12,647 bases of DNA, from NCBI GenBank assembly GCA_025965295.1, contig JAOPXF010000231.1, positions 1 through 12,647 on the forward strand, read 5' to 3'. Positions within the stretch are counted from its first letter, which is position 1; the number at the start of each line of letters is the position of its first letter. Of this stretch, positions 6,158 to 12,647 are shown piece after piece. The stretch is from Nocardioides sp. (lineage in GTDB: Bacteria > Actinomycetota > Actinomycetes > Propionibacteriales > Nocardioidaceae). Made by a program: the position numbers and the translations under genes. A model generated the notes under the pieces. It was not told the origin of the DNA. It was given only the letters and a program-made list of their open reading frames with translations, and ran no database searches.

Positions 6158-7069
6158 GTGGGAGAGTCGCGACGCGGAGTGCTGCTCGGCGTGGCGGCGT
6201 ACTCGATGTGGGGTGCGTTCCCCCTCTACTGGAAGCTGCTGGAGCCGGCCGGCGCCATCGAGATCCTCGCGCACCGCATCCTCTGGTCCGTCCTGACGAT
6301 GGGCGTGCTGATCGTCGCGCTCCGGCGTACGACGCAGCTGCGGGCCCTGGTCGCCGACCGCCGGGTGCTCGGGCTGCTCTCGGTCGCGGCCGTCGTCATC
6401 ACGGTCAACTGGGCGACCTACATCTGGGGCGTCAACAACGGCCGCGTCGTGGAGACGTCGCTGGGCTACTTCATCAACCCGCTCGTCACGGTCCTGATGG
6501 GCGTGCTCCTCCTGGGCGAGCGGCTACGCCCCCTCCAGTGGGTCGCCATGGCCGTCGCGACGGGTGCGGTGGGAGTCCTGGCCCTCGACTACGGCCGGCT
6601 GCCGTACGTCGCGCTTGTGCTGGCCTTCTCGTTCGGCACCTACGGGCTCGCGAAGAAGACGGCGAACGTCGGAGCGGTCGAGAGCCTCACCCTGGAGACC
6701 GCCCTGATCGCACCCTTCGCGGCCATGTACGTCGGCTACCTGGTGGCCACGGGCGGGTCCAACTTCGCGACCCACGGCACCGGGCACGCGCTGCTGTTCG
6801 TCACCACCGGCATCGTGACGGCGGTGCCGCTGATCTGCTTCGGGGCCGCGGCGACCCGGGTCTCGATGGTCTCCCTCGGGCTGCTGCAGTACCTCGCGCC
6901 GATCTTCCAGTTCGCGCTGGGGGTGCTGTGGTTCCACGAGGACATGCCCGCCGGCCGCTGGGTCGGCTTCGTGCTCGTCTGGATCGCGCTCGTGCTGTTC
7001 ACCGTCGAGGCGATCAACCACCGCCGCCGCCAGCTCCGGCTGGCCGTGGCGGCCTCCTCCGCCGCATAG
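6158..7069 (+). CDS. rarD: RarD-type EamA/DMT-superfamily transporter
   Basis: Integral membrane protein of the drug/metabolite transporter superfamily, RarD subfamily (named for the E. coli chloramphenicol-sensitivity protein; true substrate unknown). 303 aa, close to the family norm, with about ten hydrophobic helices as two EamA halves. Family marks: GVLLGVAAYSMWGAFPLYWK near the N-terminus, EILAHRILWS (35-44), NWATYIWGVNNGRVVETSLG (84-103) with YFINPLVTVLMGVLLLGE (104-121), and a C-terminal repeat ending ASSAA. Start GTG 6158 (MGESRRGVLLG) begins the family's usual short cytoplasmic lead. The reading frame stays open upstream to 5588, but that part is antisense to the secreted-protein gene and has no membrane or family character. 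Transcribed alone, convergent with the polyprenyl synthase; the 47 bp between them show no clear terminator. Confidence 0.9.
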   Translation: MGESRRGVLLGVAAYSMWGAFPLYWKLLEPAGAIEILAHRILWSVLTMGVLIVALRRTTQLRALVADRRVLGLLSVAAVVITVNWATYIWGVNNGRVVETSLGYFINPLVTVLMGVLLLGERLRPLQWVAMAVATGAVGVLALDYGRLPYVALVLAFSFGTYGLAKKTANVGAVESLTLETALIAPFAAMYVGYLVATGGSNFATHGTGHALLFVTTGIVTAVPLICFGAAATRVSMVSLGLLQYLAPIFQFALGVLWFHEDMPAGRWVGFVLVWIALVLFTVEAINHRRRQLRLAVAASSAA

Positions 7070-7116
7070 AGTCCCTCGTCGAGTGCCGTGAAGGCCCAAC
7101 TCAACCCCGCAGAGGG

Positions 7117-8127
7117 TCAGGTGGAGCGGACGGCAACGACGTCGGCGAAGGCCTCGAGCGCCTCGCGGACGGGTCCGGCCGGGAGCGCGCCGAGCAGGGC
7201 CTTGGCCTCCTGGGCGCGCGCGACGACGTAGGCACGGGCCTCGTCGAGCGCCCGGTGCTCGCGCAGCAGGCCGAGAGCCTCGGCGTGCCGGGTGTCGTCG
7301 CTCAGGTCACCGTCGAGCAGGGCGTGCAGGCGCGCGTCGGCGGGGTCGCCCGAGGCGCGCGCCATCAGCACGGGCAGCGTGGGGACGCCCTCGCGGAGAT
7401 CGGTGCCGGGCATCTTGCCCGACTCCCCCGCGTCGGAGGCGATGTCGAGGATGTCGTCGGAGAGCTGGAAGGCCGAGCCCACGATCTCGCCGTACGCCGT
7501 GAGCGCCTCCTCGACCTCGGGGCTGGCGCCACCGAAGCGGGCGCCGTAGCGCGCGGACGCGGCGATCAGCGAGCCGGTCTTGCCCGCGACCACCTCGAGG
7601 TAGTGCTCGAGAGGGTCCTCGCCCGGGGCCGGCTTCACGGTCTCGAGGATCTGCCCCTCGACCAGCCTGGTGAACGTCTCGGCCTGGATCCGCACGGCGT
7701 CCGGGCCGAGGTCGGCGGTCAGCTCGGAGGACTTCGAGAACAGGAAGTCGCCGGTGAGGATGGCGACGTGGTTATCCCAGCGGGCGTTGGCCGAGGCCGC
7801 GCCGCGGCGCAGCTCGGCCTCGTCCATGACGTCGTCGTGGTAGAGCGAGGCCAGGTGGGTGAGCTCGACGACGCATGCCGCCCGGATCACCTCGTCGGAG
7901 TCGGGCCGGTCGCCGGTCTCGGCCGCGAGCAGCACGAGGAGCGGACGGAACCGCTTCCCGCCGGCCTCCATCAGGTGGCTCGCGGCCTCGGTGACGAAGC
8001 CGGCCCGGCTGCGGACGTGCCCCTGGAGGGCCGTCTCGACGGACTGCATCCGGGCACGGAGCCGGTCGGCGAGCGCCGCGTCGGTGACGGGCAGCGCGAG
8101 TCCGTCCGGGGCCGGGGAGATGGTCAC
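7117..8127 (-). CDS. Long-chain polyprenyl diphosphate synthase, nuo-linked
   Basis: All-trans prenyltransferase (336 aa) that extends allylic diphosphates with isopentenyl diphosphate. Motifs are intact: GGKRFRP (56-62), first Asp-rich motif DDVMD (98-102) followed by RR (107-108), KT at 183-184, and second Asp-rich motif QLSDDILD (221-228). The residue five before the first Asp is Ala (HLASLYHDD) rather than aromatic, which in this family points to long products (heptaprenyl to nonaprenyl) instead of farnesyl. The GTG start at 8127 overlaps the nuoN stop (GTGA), so it is the last cistron of the nuo operon and probably translationally coupled to it. The likely role is the isoprenoid tail of menaquinone, the acceptor of complex I; that link is inferred from position. 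The exact chain length cannot be read from sequence, so I give no symbol (hepB, ispB and grcC are all used for such genes). Confidence 0.9.
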   Translation of the reverse strand: MTISPAPDGLALPVTDAALADRLRARMQSVETALQGHVRSRAGFVTEAASHLMEAGGKRFRPLLVLLAAETGDRPDSDEVIRAACVVELTHLASLYHDDVMDEAELRRGAASANARWDNHVAILTGDFLFSKSSELTADLGPDAVRIQAETFTRLVEGQILETVKPAPGEDPLEHYLEVVAGKTGSLIAASARYGARFGGASPEVEEALTAYGEIVGSAFQLSDDILDIASDAGESGKMPGTDLREGVPTLPVLMARASGDPADARLHALLDGDLSDDTRHAEALGLLREHRALDEARAYVVARAQEAKALLGALPAGPVREALEAFADVVAVRST

Positions 8128-9740
8128 CTGATGAATTCTCCCGCATGGGCCGCCAGGGTGAGAACCGGGCCGGGCACGACACCCAGCAGGAGGGTCGCGG
8201 CGACGCCGACGGCGATGGTGCCGGAGGTGAGCAGGGACGGCCGCGTGACCGACGCGAGCTCGCCCTCACCGTCGACGAAGAACATCAGCACGATCACGCG
8301 CACGTAGAAGAAGACCGACACGATGCTGAACAGCACGGCGGCGATCACGACCGGCCAGGCACCGGCGGACAGGGCGACCGTGAAGACCGCCCACTTGCCG
8401 ATGAAGCCGGCCGTCAGCGGGATCCCGGCCATCGACAGCAGGAAGAACGCGAAGAGGCCACCCAGCATCGGGGAGCGCCGGCCGAGGCCGGCCCAGCGCG
8501 CGAACTGCGTCGACTCGCCTCCGGCGTCGCGCACCAGCGTCACGACCGCGAAGGCGCCGATCATCGCGAAGCCGTACGTCGCGAGGTAGAACAGCACTGC
8601 CTGGAGCGACGTCACCTGGCCGTCGCTCAGCTCGGAGGCGCTCTGCACACCGAGCACGCCGGTGAGCAGGAAGCCGGTGTGCGCGATCGACGAGTAGGCC
8701 AGCATCCGCTTGACGTCGGTCTGCACGACGGCGAGCACCGAGCCCACGGCCATCGTCAGCACCGCGATCACCCAGAACATCGGCTGCCAGGTCCAGCGGT
8801 CGGAGCCGAAGGCCACGTAGAAGAGCCGAAGCAGGGCACCGAACGCCGCGATCTTGGTGCCGGCCGCCATGAACGCGGTGACCGCGGTCGGGGCGCCCTG
8901 GTAGACGTCCGGGACCCAGGACTGGAACGGCGCGGCGCCGACCTTGAACAGCAGCCCCACCGCGAGCATGCCCATGCCGATCAGCAGCAGCGCCTGGTTG
9001 GCGACGTCGTTGCGGACCGCCTCGTTGATCTCGGAGAGCTGCATCGAGCCGGCGAACCCGTAGATCAGGGCGACGCCGTAGAGGAAGAAGCCGGAGGAGA
9101 AGGCACCGAGCATGAAGTACTTGAGCGCTGCCTCCTGGCTGAGCAGGCGGCGGCGGCGGGCCAGGCCGCACAGGAGGTAGAGCGGCAGCGACAGGACCTC
9201 GAGTGCGACGAACATCGTCAGCAGGTCGTTGGCGGCCGGGAAGAGCATCATGCCGCCGACCGCGAAGAGCATCAACGGGAAGACCTCGGTGTGGTCGAGG
9301 CCGTGCGTCGACGCCTGGCGCTCGGCCTCGGTGCCGGGCAGGGCGGCGGCCTGGCCGGCGAACGCGGAGACGCCGCCCTCGAGCCGGCGCTCGGCGAAGA
9401 GCAACGCCCCGCCGATCGCGAAGAGCAGGATCAGCCCCCAGAGGAAGACGGTCGGGCCGTCGACGACGATCGTGCCCTCGGCGGCGATCAGGCCGCGGGC
9501 GGCACCGCCGCCGAGCGAGTCCAGTCCGTGCGCGACGAAGCCGACGCCGACCAGCGCGCCGACCAGGCCGGCGACGGTGAGGACGACCTGGACGAGGTAG
9601 CGACGCTCACGGGGCAGGAACGCCTCGACGAGGACGCCCAGGCAGGCGACGCCGAACACGAGGATCAGCGGCCACAGCTGGGCGTACTCGATGTGCGGCT
9701 TGGAGAACGCGGTGACGGCGTCCGCGAAGAGGGGGTTCAC
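8124..9740 (-). CDS. nuoN: NADH-quinone oxidoreductase subunit N (complex I)
   Basis: Antiporter-like membrane subunit of proton-pumping NADH:menaquinone oxidoreductase, 538 aa, with about 14 transmembrane helices. The proton-channel residues of the family appear in place: Glu181 in ALEVLSLPLYLLCG, Lys207 in AALKYFMLGAFSSGF, and Lys266 in FKVGAAPFQSWVPDVYQG, followed by APTAVTAFMAAGTKIAAF. It is somewhat longer than enterobacterial NuoN (about 485 aa); the extra length is largely residues 117-150, a Gly/Ala/charged loop (EGGVSAFAGQ...THGLDH) common in actinobacterial homologues. The GTG start at 9740 overlaps the nuoM stop as GTGA and has a strong GAGGAAGG ribosome site within nuoM. The 3' end overlaps the polyprenyl synthase by 4 bp. 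Confidence 0.96.
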   Translation of the reverse strand: MNPLFADAVTAFSKPHIEYAQLWPLILVFGVACLGVLVEAFLPRERRYLVQVVLTVAGLVGALVGVGFVAHGLDSLGGGAARGLIAAEGTIVVDGPTVFLWGLILLFAIGGALLFAERRLEGGVSAFAGQAAALPGTEAERQASTHGLDHTEVFPLMLFAVGGMMLFPAANDLLTMFVALEVLSLPLYLLCGLARRRRLLSQEAALKYFMLGAFSSGFFLYGVALIYGFAGSMQLSEINEAVRNDVANQALLLIGMGMLAVGLLFKVGAAPFQSWVPDVYQGAPTAVTAFMAAGTKIAAFGALLRLFYVAFGSDRWTWQPMFWVIAVLTMAVGSVLAVVQTDVKRMLAYSSIAHTGFLLTGVLGVQSASELSDGQVTSLQAVLFYLATYGFAMIGAFAVVTLVRDAGGESTQFARWAGLGRRSPMLGGLFAFFLLSMAGIPLTAGFIGKWAVFTVALSAGAWPVVIAAVLFSIVSVFFYVRVIVLMFFVDGEGELASVTRPSLLTSGTIAVGVAATLLLGVVPGPVLTLAAHAGEFIR

Positions 9741-11278
9741 TGCTGGCCTTCCTCGTGCGAGTCGGTCCCGGCGGCGGGCACGACGGGCGGGTCGTCACTG
9801 ACGCCGACGTGTTGCAGCAGGTCGTAGACCGCGGGGTTGCTGACGTTCAGCAGTGGCATCGGGAAGAAGCCGAAGACCACCAGCGCCACGATCAGCGGGG
9901 CGACCGCGCCGGTCTCGCGGCGGTCGAGGTCGCGGACCGGGAGTCCGTCCGGGGTGTCCGGACCCGTGAACACCCGCTGGTAGGCCCAGAGGACGTAGAC
10001 CGCGGCGAGCACGATGCCGCTCACCGCGATCGCACCGGCCCACCAGGCGTGGTCGAACGCGGCGATCAGCACCAGGATCTCGGACACGAACTGGCTCAGG
10101 CCCGGCAGTCCGAGGGTCGCGAGACCCGCGACCAGGAAGAGCCCGGCGAGCACCGGGGCCGTCCGCTCGACGCCGCGCATCTCGCTGATCAGCGAGGTGC
10201 CGCGGCGCTTGATGAGGAAGCCCGCGAGCAGGAACAGCGCGGCCGTGCCGATGCCGTGGTTGACCATGTAGAGGATCGAGCCCGACGCGCCCTGGCTGCT
10301 GAACGCGAAGATGCCCAGCGTGATGAAGCCGAAGTGGCTGAGCGAGGTGAGACCGATCAGGCGCAGCAGGTCGTCCTGGCCGATCGCGATGAACGCGCCG
10401 TAGACGATCGAGATCAGCGCGAGCACGATCACGACCGGCGTCGCCCACTGGGAGGCCTCGGGGAACAGCCCGAGGCAGAAGCGCAGCATCCCGAACGTGC
10501 CGATCTTGTCGAGCACGCAGACCAGCAGCACGCTGGTGCCGGGCGTGGCCTTCTCGGTGGTGTCCGCCAGCCACGTGTGCACGGGGAACAGCGGGGCCTT
10601 GACCGCGAAGGCGATGAAGAAGCCCACGAAGAGCCAGCGCTCGGCGTTCGTGGACATGTCGAGGTTCGCGAGGTCCGAGAGGAGGTACGACGGGCGCCCG
10701 GCCTGTGCGGAGACGACGTACAGGCCGATCACCGAGGCGAGCATGACGAGGCCGCCGCCGAGCTGGTACATGAGGAACTTGAGTGCGGCGAACGCCCGGC
10801 CCTCGCGGCCGAAGCCGCCGATCAGGAAGTACGCCGGGATCAGCGTCGCCTCGAAGACGACGTAGAAGAGGAACACGTCGGTGGCCGCGAAGACCGCCAG
10901 CGAGAGCCCCTCGAGCGCCAGGGCCCAGGCGAAGAACGCCGCGGGGTTGGCGTCGTCGGCGTCGTGCCACGAGCCGAGCAGCACGATCGGCACCAGGAGC
11001 ACCGTGAGCAGGATCAGGAGCAGCCCGAGCCCGTCGACGCCGAGCGCGTAGTGGACGCCGAAGGCGTGGATCCACTCGTGCGACTCGGTCAGCTGCATGC
11101 CGCCGCCGTTGTCGTACTGCGCGGCGATCGCGAGGCCCAGGGCGAGGGTGAGCACCGAGACGCCGAGTCCGACCAGCTTGGGCAGCGCGGAGCCGGGGGC
11201 CTTGGGCAGGAACGCGACGAGGAGGGCGCCGACGAGCGGCACCGCGACCAGGACGGTCAACCAGGGGAACTCGTTCAT
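9737..11278 (-). CDS. nuoM: NADH-quinone oxidoreductase subunit M (complex I)
   Basis: Second antiporter-like proton-pumping subunit of complex I, 513 aa, normal length, about 14 helices. Key channel residues are present: Glu143 in FYVVFEATLIPAYFLIGG and Lys227 in FAVKAPLFPVHTWLADTT, with ATPGTSVLLVCVLDKIGTFG and GLTSLSHFGFITLGIFAF following. The His-rich tail SHEEGQQ ends the protein. ATG 11278 has GAGGGGA 7 nt upstream. Downstream it overlaps nuoN by 4 bp; upstream it is separated from nuoL by an unusual 126-bp spacer. Confidence 0.97.
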   Translation of the reverse strand: MNEFPWLTVLVAVPLVGALLVAFLPKAPGSALPKLVGLGVSVLTLALGLAIAAQYDNGGGMQLTESHEWIHAFGVHYALGVDGLGLLLILLTVLLVPIVLLGSWHDADDANPAAFFAWALALEGLSLAVFAATDVFLFYVVFEATLIPAYFLIGGFGREGRAFAALKFLMYQLGGGLVMLASVIGLYVVSAQAGRPSYLLSDLANLDMSTNAERWLFVGFFIAFAVKAPLFPVHTWLADTTEKATPGTSVLLVCVLDKIGTFGMLRFCLGLFPEASQWATPVVIVLALISIVYGAFIAIGQDDLLRLIGLTSLSHFGFITLGIFAFSSQGASGSILYMVNHGIGTAALFLLAGFLIKRRGTSLISEMRGVERTAPVLAGLFLVAGLATLGLPGLSQFVSEILVLIAAFDHAWWAGAIAVSGIVLAAVYVLWAYQRVFTGPDTPDGLPVRDLDRRETGAVAPLIVALVVFGFFPMPLLNVSNPAVYDLLQHVGVSDDPPVVPAAGTDSHEEGQQ

Positions 11279-11404
11279 GCCAGCGTCCCCTCGGAGTCGT
11301 GAGCGGAGGGAGCGCAGCGACCGGAGCCGAGCGACTTCGTGGGGTGCTTCATTTTCGGGGTCCCCGTTCGGAGCGGAACGAAGTGAGCATTCGAATGGGG
11401 TGAC
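11279..11404. repeat. Repeat-like extragenic element between nuoL and nuoM
   Basis: This 126-bp spacer interrupts an operon whose other visible junctions overlap. It is rich in short iterations of GAGC/GAGCG/GAGCC (11301-11333). It holds nested dyads: ACTTCGT (11334-11340) with ACGAAGT (11378-11384); CGGGG-T-CCCCG (11356-11366); CGTTC-GGAGCG-GAACG (11365-11380); and the palindrome CATTCGAATG (11388-11397). Such iterated, dyad-rich intergenic blocks look like dispersed extragenic palindromic elements of high-GC actinobacteria. Whether it recurs in this genome is untested. Only the last few bases (GAGGGGA) clearly serve as the nuoM ribosome site. As RNA it could slow or partly terminate transcription between nuoL and nuoM. 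Confidence 0.5.
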
Positions 11405-12647
11405 TCATGCGAGGTTCACCGCCAGGAGGGCCAGGACGACGAGCAGGACGCCGCCGAGCAGGGAGAGGGCGTAGGAACGGACGAAGCCGTTCTGGGCCTT
11501 GCGCAGCTGGCCCGCGATCGCGCCGATCGCGACCGGGCCACCCGTGAGGGCACCGTCGACGCCGTACTTGTCCATGCTGAGGAGACCGGCCACGAGGTGG
11601 CGACTGGGGTTGACCACCAGTCCCTCGTTGATCGCGTCGCCGTAGAGGTCGGCGCGCGCTGCCCGGGTGGCGAAGGAGACATCCTGGGGCGGGGTGTAGG
11701 GCACCTCCCGCCTCCCGACGAGGAACCAGGCCGCCGCGACACCGATCGCGACCACGAGCACCGCGAGCAGTGTGATCACCAGCGCCGGGAGCGGCGGGTC
11801 CTCGTGCGGGGCGACGCCGACGACGGGCGAGAGGAAGTCGGTGATCCAGCCACCGGCCAGCATCAGGCCACCGAGCACGGAGAGCGCGGCCAGCACGATC
11901 AGCGGGATCGTCATGACGGCCGGCGACTCGTGCGGGTGGACGCCCTCCTTCCACCGCTTGTCGGTGAAGAACGTCAGCAGCATCAGGCGGGTCATGTAGA
12001 AGCCGGTGATGCCGGCACCGAGCAGCGCCAGCGAGCCGACCACCCAGTTCTCGGCGAGCGCCACCTCGATGATCTTGTCCTTGGACCAGAAGCCGGAGAA
12101 GCCCGGGAACCCGATGATCGCGAGGTAGCCCATCGCGAAGGTCAGGAACGTCACCGGCATCGCGTGCCGCACGGCGCCGTACCGGCGCATGTCGACGTCG
12201 TCGTTCATGCCGTGCATGACCGAGCCGGCCCCGAGGAACATGTTGGCCTTGAAGAAGCCGTGCGTCATCAGGTGGAAGATCGCGAAGGCGTAGCCACCGA
12301 CACCGAGCCCCGCACCGAGCATCATGTAGCCGATCTGGCTCATCGTGGAGCCGGCGAGAGCCTTCTTGATGTCGTCCTTGGCACAACCGATGATCGCGCC
12401 CCACAGGAGCGTCACGGTCGCGACGATCACGACGACGGTCTGGGCGGTCGGTGCCAGCTCGAAGATGAAGTTGGACCGGGTGATCAGGTAGACGCCGGCG
12501 GTGACCATGGTCGCCGCGTGGATCAGGGCCGACACGGGGGTCGGGCCCTCCATCGCGTCGAGCAGCCACGACTGCAGCGGCACCTGGGCCGACTTGGCGC
12601 AGGCGCCGAGCAGGAGCAGCAGGCCGAGGGCGTTCAGCGTGAAGCTG
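11405..12647 (-). CDS. nuoL: NADH-quinone oxidoreductase subunit L (complex I), C-terminal 413 residues (runs off right edge)
   Basis: Largest antiporter-like subunit of complex I; the N-terminal part (about a third) lies beyond the right edge. The visible part starts SFTLNALGLLLLLGACAKSA, so the conserved channel Lys in the GAxxKSAQxPL motif is present, followed by the near-invariant DAMEGPTPVSALIHAATMVTAGVY with its His. Further marks: KKALAGSTMSQIGYMMLG, HGFFKANMFLGAGSVMHGMN and GFPGFSGFWSKDKI. The C-terminal ~140 residues include the stretch (ARADLYGDAINEGL...) before the last helix, which in complex I anchors the long lateral helix along NuoM and NuoN. The frame is open to the window end, so the GTG at 12583 is an internal codon, not the start. 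The stop TGA is at 11405-11407. Confidence 0.97.
   Translation of the reverse strand, partial: SFTLNALGLLLLLGACAKSAQVPLQSWLLDAMEGPTPVSALIHAATMVTAGVYLITRSNFIFELAPTAQTVVVIVATVTLLWGAIIGCAKDDIKKALAGSTMSQIGYMMLGAGLGVGGYAFAIFHLMTHGFFKANMFLGAGSVMHGMNDDVDMRRYGAVRHAMPVTFLTFAMGYLAIIGFPGFSGFWSKDKIIEVALAENWVVGSLALLGAGITGFYMTRLMLLTFFTDKRWKEGVHPHESPAVMTIPLIVLAALSVLGGLMLAGGWITDFLSPVVGVAPHEDPPLPALVITLLAVLVVAIGVAAAWFLVGRREVPYTPPQDVSFATRAARADLYGDAINEGLVVNPSRHLVAGLLSMDKYGVDGALTGGPVAIGAIAGQLRKAQNGFVRSYALSLLGGVLLVVLALLAVNLA

Noticed and set aside
6035..6274. A longer start for the secreted protein at 6274
   Set aside because: It would overlap the divergent rarD gene and bury the signal peptide inside the protein. 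AAGGGGG directly precedes ATG 6034.
7070..7116. A terminator between rarD and the prenyl synthase (CCCTC at 7073-7077 with GAGGG at 7112-7116)
   Set aside because: The arms are only 5 bp with a 34-nt loop, which is too weak to call.
6208..8307. A 699-codon open frame on the plus strand spanning rarD, the prenyl synthase and nuoN's end
   Set aside because: It is out of frame within rarD and antisense to the prenyl synthase. The product is low-complexity Arg/Gly/Ala without domains, and no promoter or ribosome site fits.
8145..9827. A 560-codon open frame on the plus strand opposite nuoN
   Set aside because: The peptide is a monotonous run of Arg/Asp/Glu/Gly/His, the expected antisense shadow of a GC3-rich membrane-protein gene. 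It has no family motif, and the opposite strand encodes an unmistakable NuoN.
9755..11302. A 515-codon open frame on the plus strand opposite nuoM
   Set aside because: Same shadow composition (Glu/Asp/Arg/His-rich, no hydrophobic core or motif), while the minus strand encodes NuoM with its conserved Glu and Lys.
12581..12583. GTG 12583 as the nuoL start
   Set aside because: The frame stays open to the window edge and encodes conserved NuoL sequence (GACAKSAQ) upstream of this codon, so it is an internal valine.

Overview
The window is chromosomal DNA from a high-GC actinobacterium. The coding density is high, with strong G/C preference at third codon positions, frequent GTG starts and 4-bp ATGA/GTGA gene overlaps. 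Protein character (KorAB with a fused gamma-alpha subunit, actinobacterial-type NuoLMN, a secreted Lys-rich Ig-like protein) fits Nocardioides or a close relative in the Propionibacteriales. The genus is my inference from protein style, not from a search. No rRNA, tRNA, CRISPR array, insertion sequence or phage gene is visible.

Layout: (1) Positions 1-2148, minus strand: the start of a sulfate uptake operon, cysP/sbp (binding lipoprotein), cysT and cysW (permeases; cysW runs off the left edge). The ATPase gene cysA is expected beyond the edge. (2) Positions 2149-2420: a divergent control region. It holds an 11-bp direct repeat spaced exactly 40 bp and a perfect 14-bp palindrome that fits the published KstR operator consensus. 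(3) Positions 2421-5449, plus strand: korA-korB, encoding a 2-oxoglutarate (2-oxoacid):ferredoxin oxidoreductase, followed by a perfect 15-bp-stem terminator. (4) Positions 5555-6034, minus strand: a small, very basic secreted protein of unknown role. (5) Positions 6158-7069, plus strand: a RarD/EamA-type transporter, probably translated from a leaderless mRNA. (6) Positions 7117-12647, minus strand: the distal end of the respiratory complex I operon (nuoL partial, nuoM, nuoN), with a polyprenyl diphosphate synthase gene overlapping nuoN as the last cistron.

Functionally, much of the window concerns central redox metabolism. KorAB oxidises 2-oxoglutarate and reduces ferredoxin. NuoLMN are the three antiporter-like proton-pumping subunits of NADH:menaquinone oxidoreductase. 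The terminal polyprenyl synthase plausibly makes the side chain of that menaquinone. Sulfate import feeds cysteine and Fe-S cluster synthesis, which both enzymes need, although there is no direct evidence of co-regulation.

I found no wholly new multi-gene system. The items most worth a second look are the KstR-like operator in front of korAB, the repeat-like 126-bp insert between nuoL and nuoM in an otherwise overlapping operon, the basic secreted protein, and the coupling of a quinone-tail synthase to nuoN.
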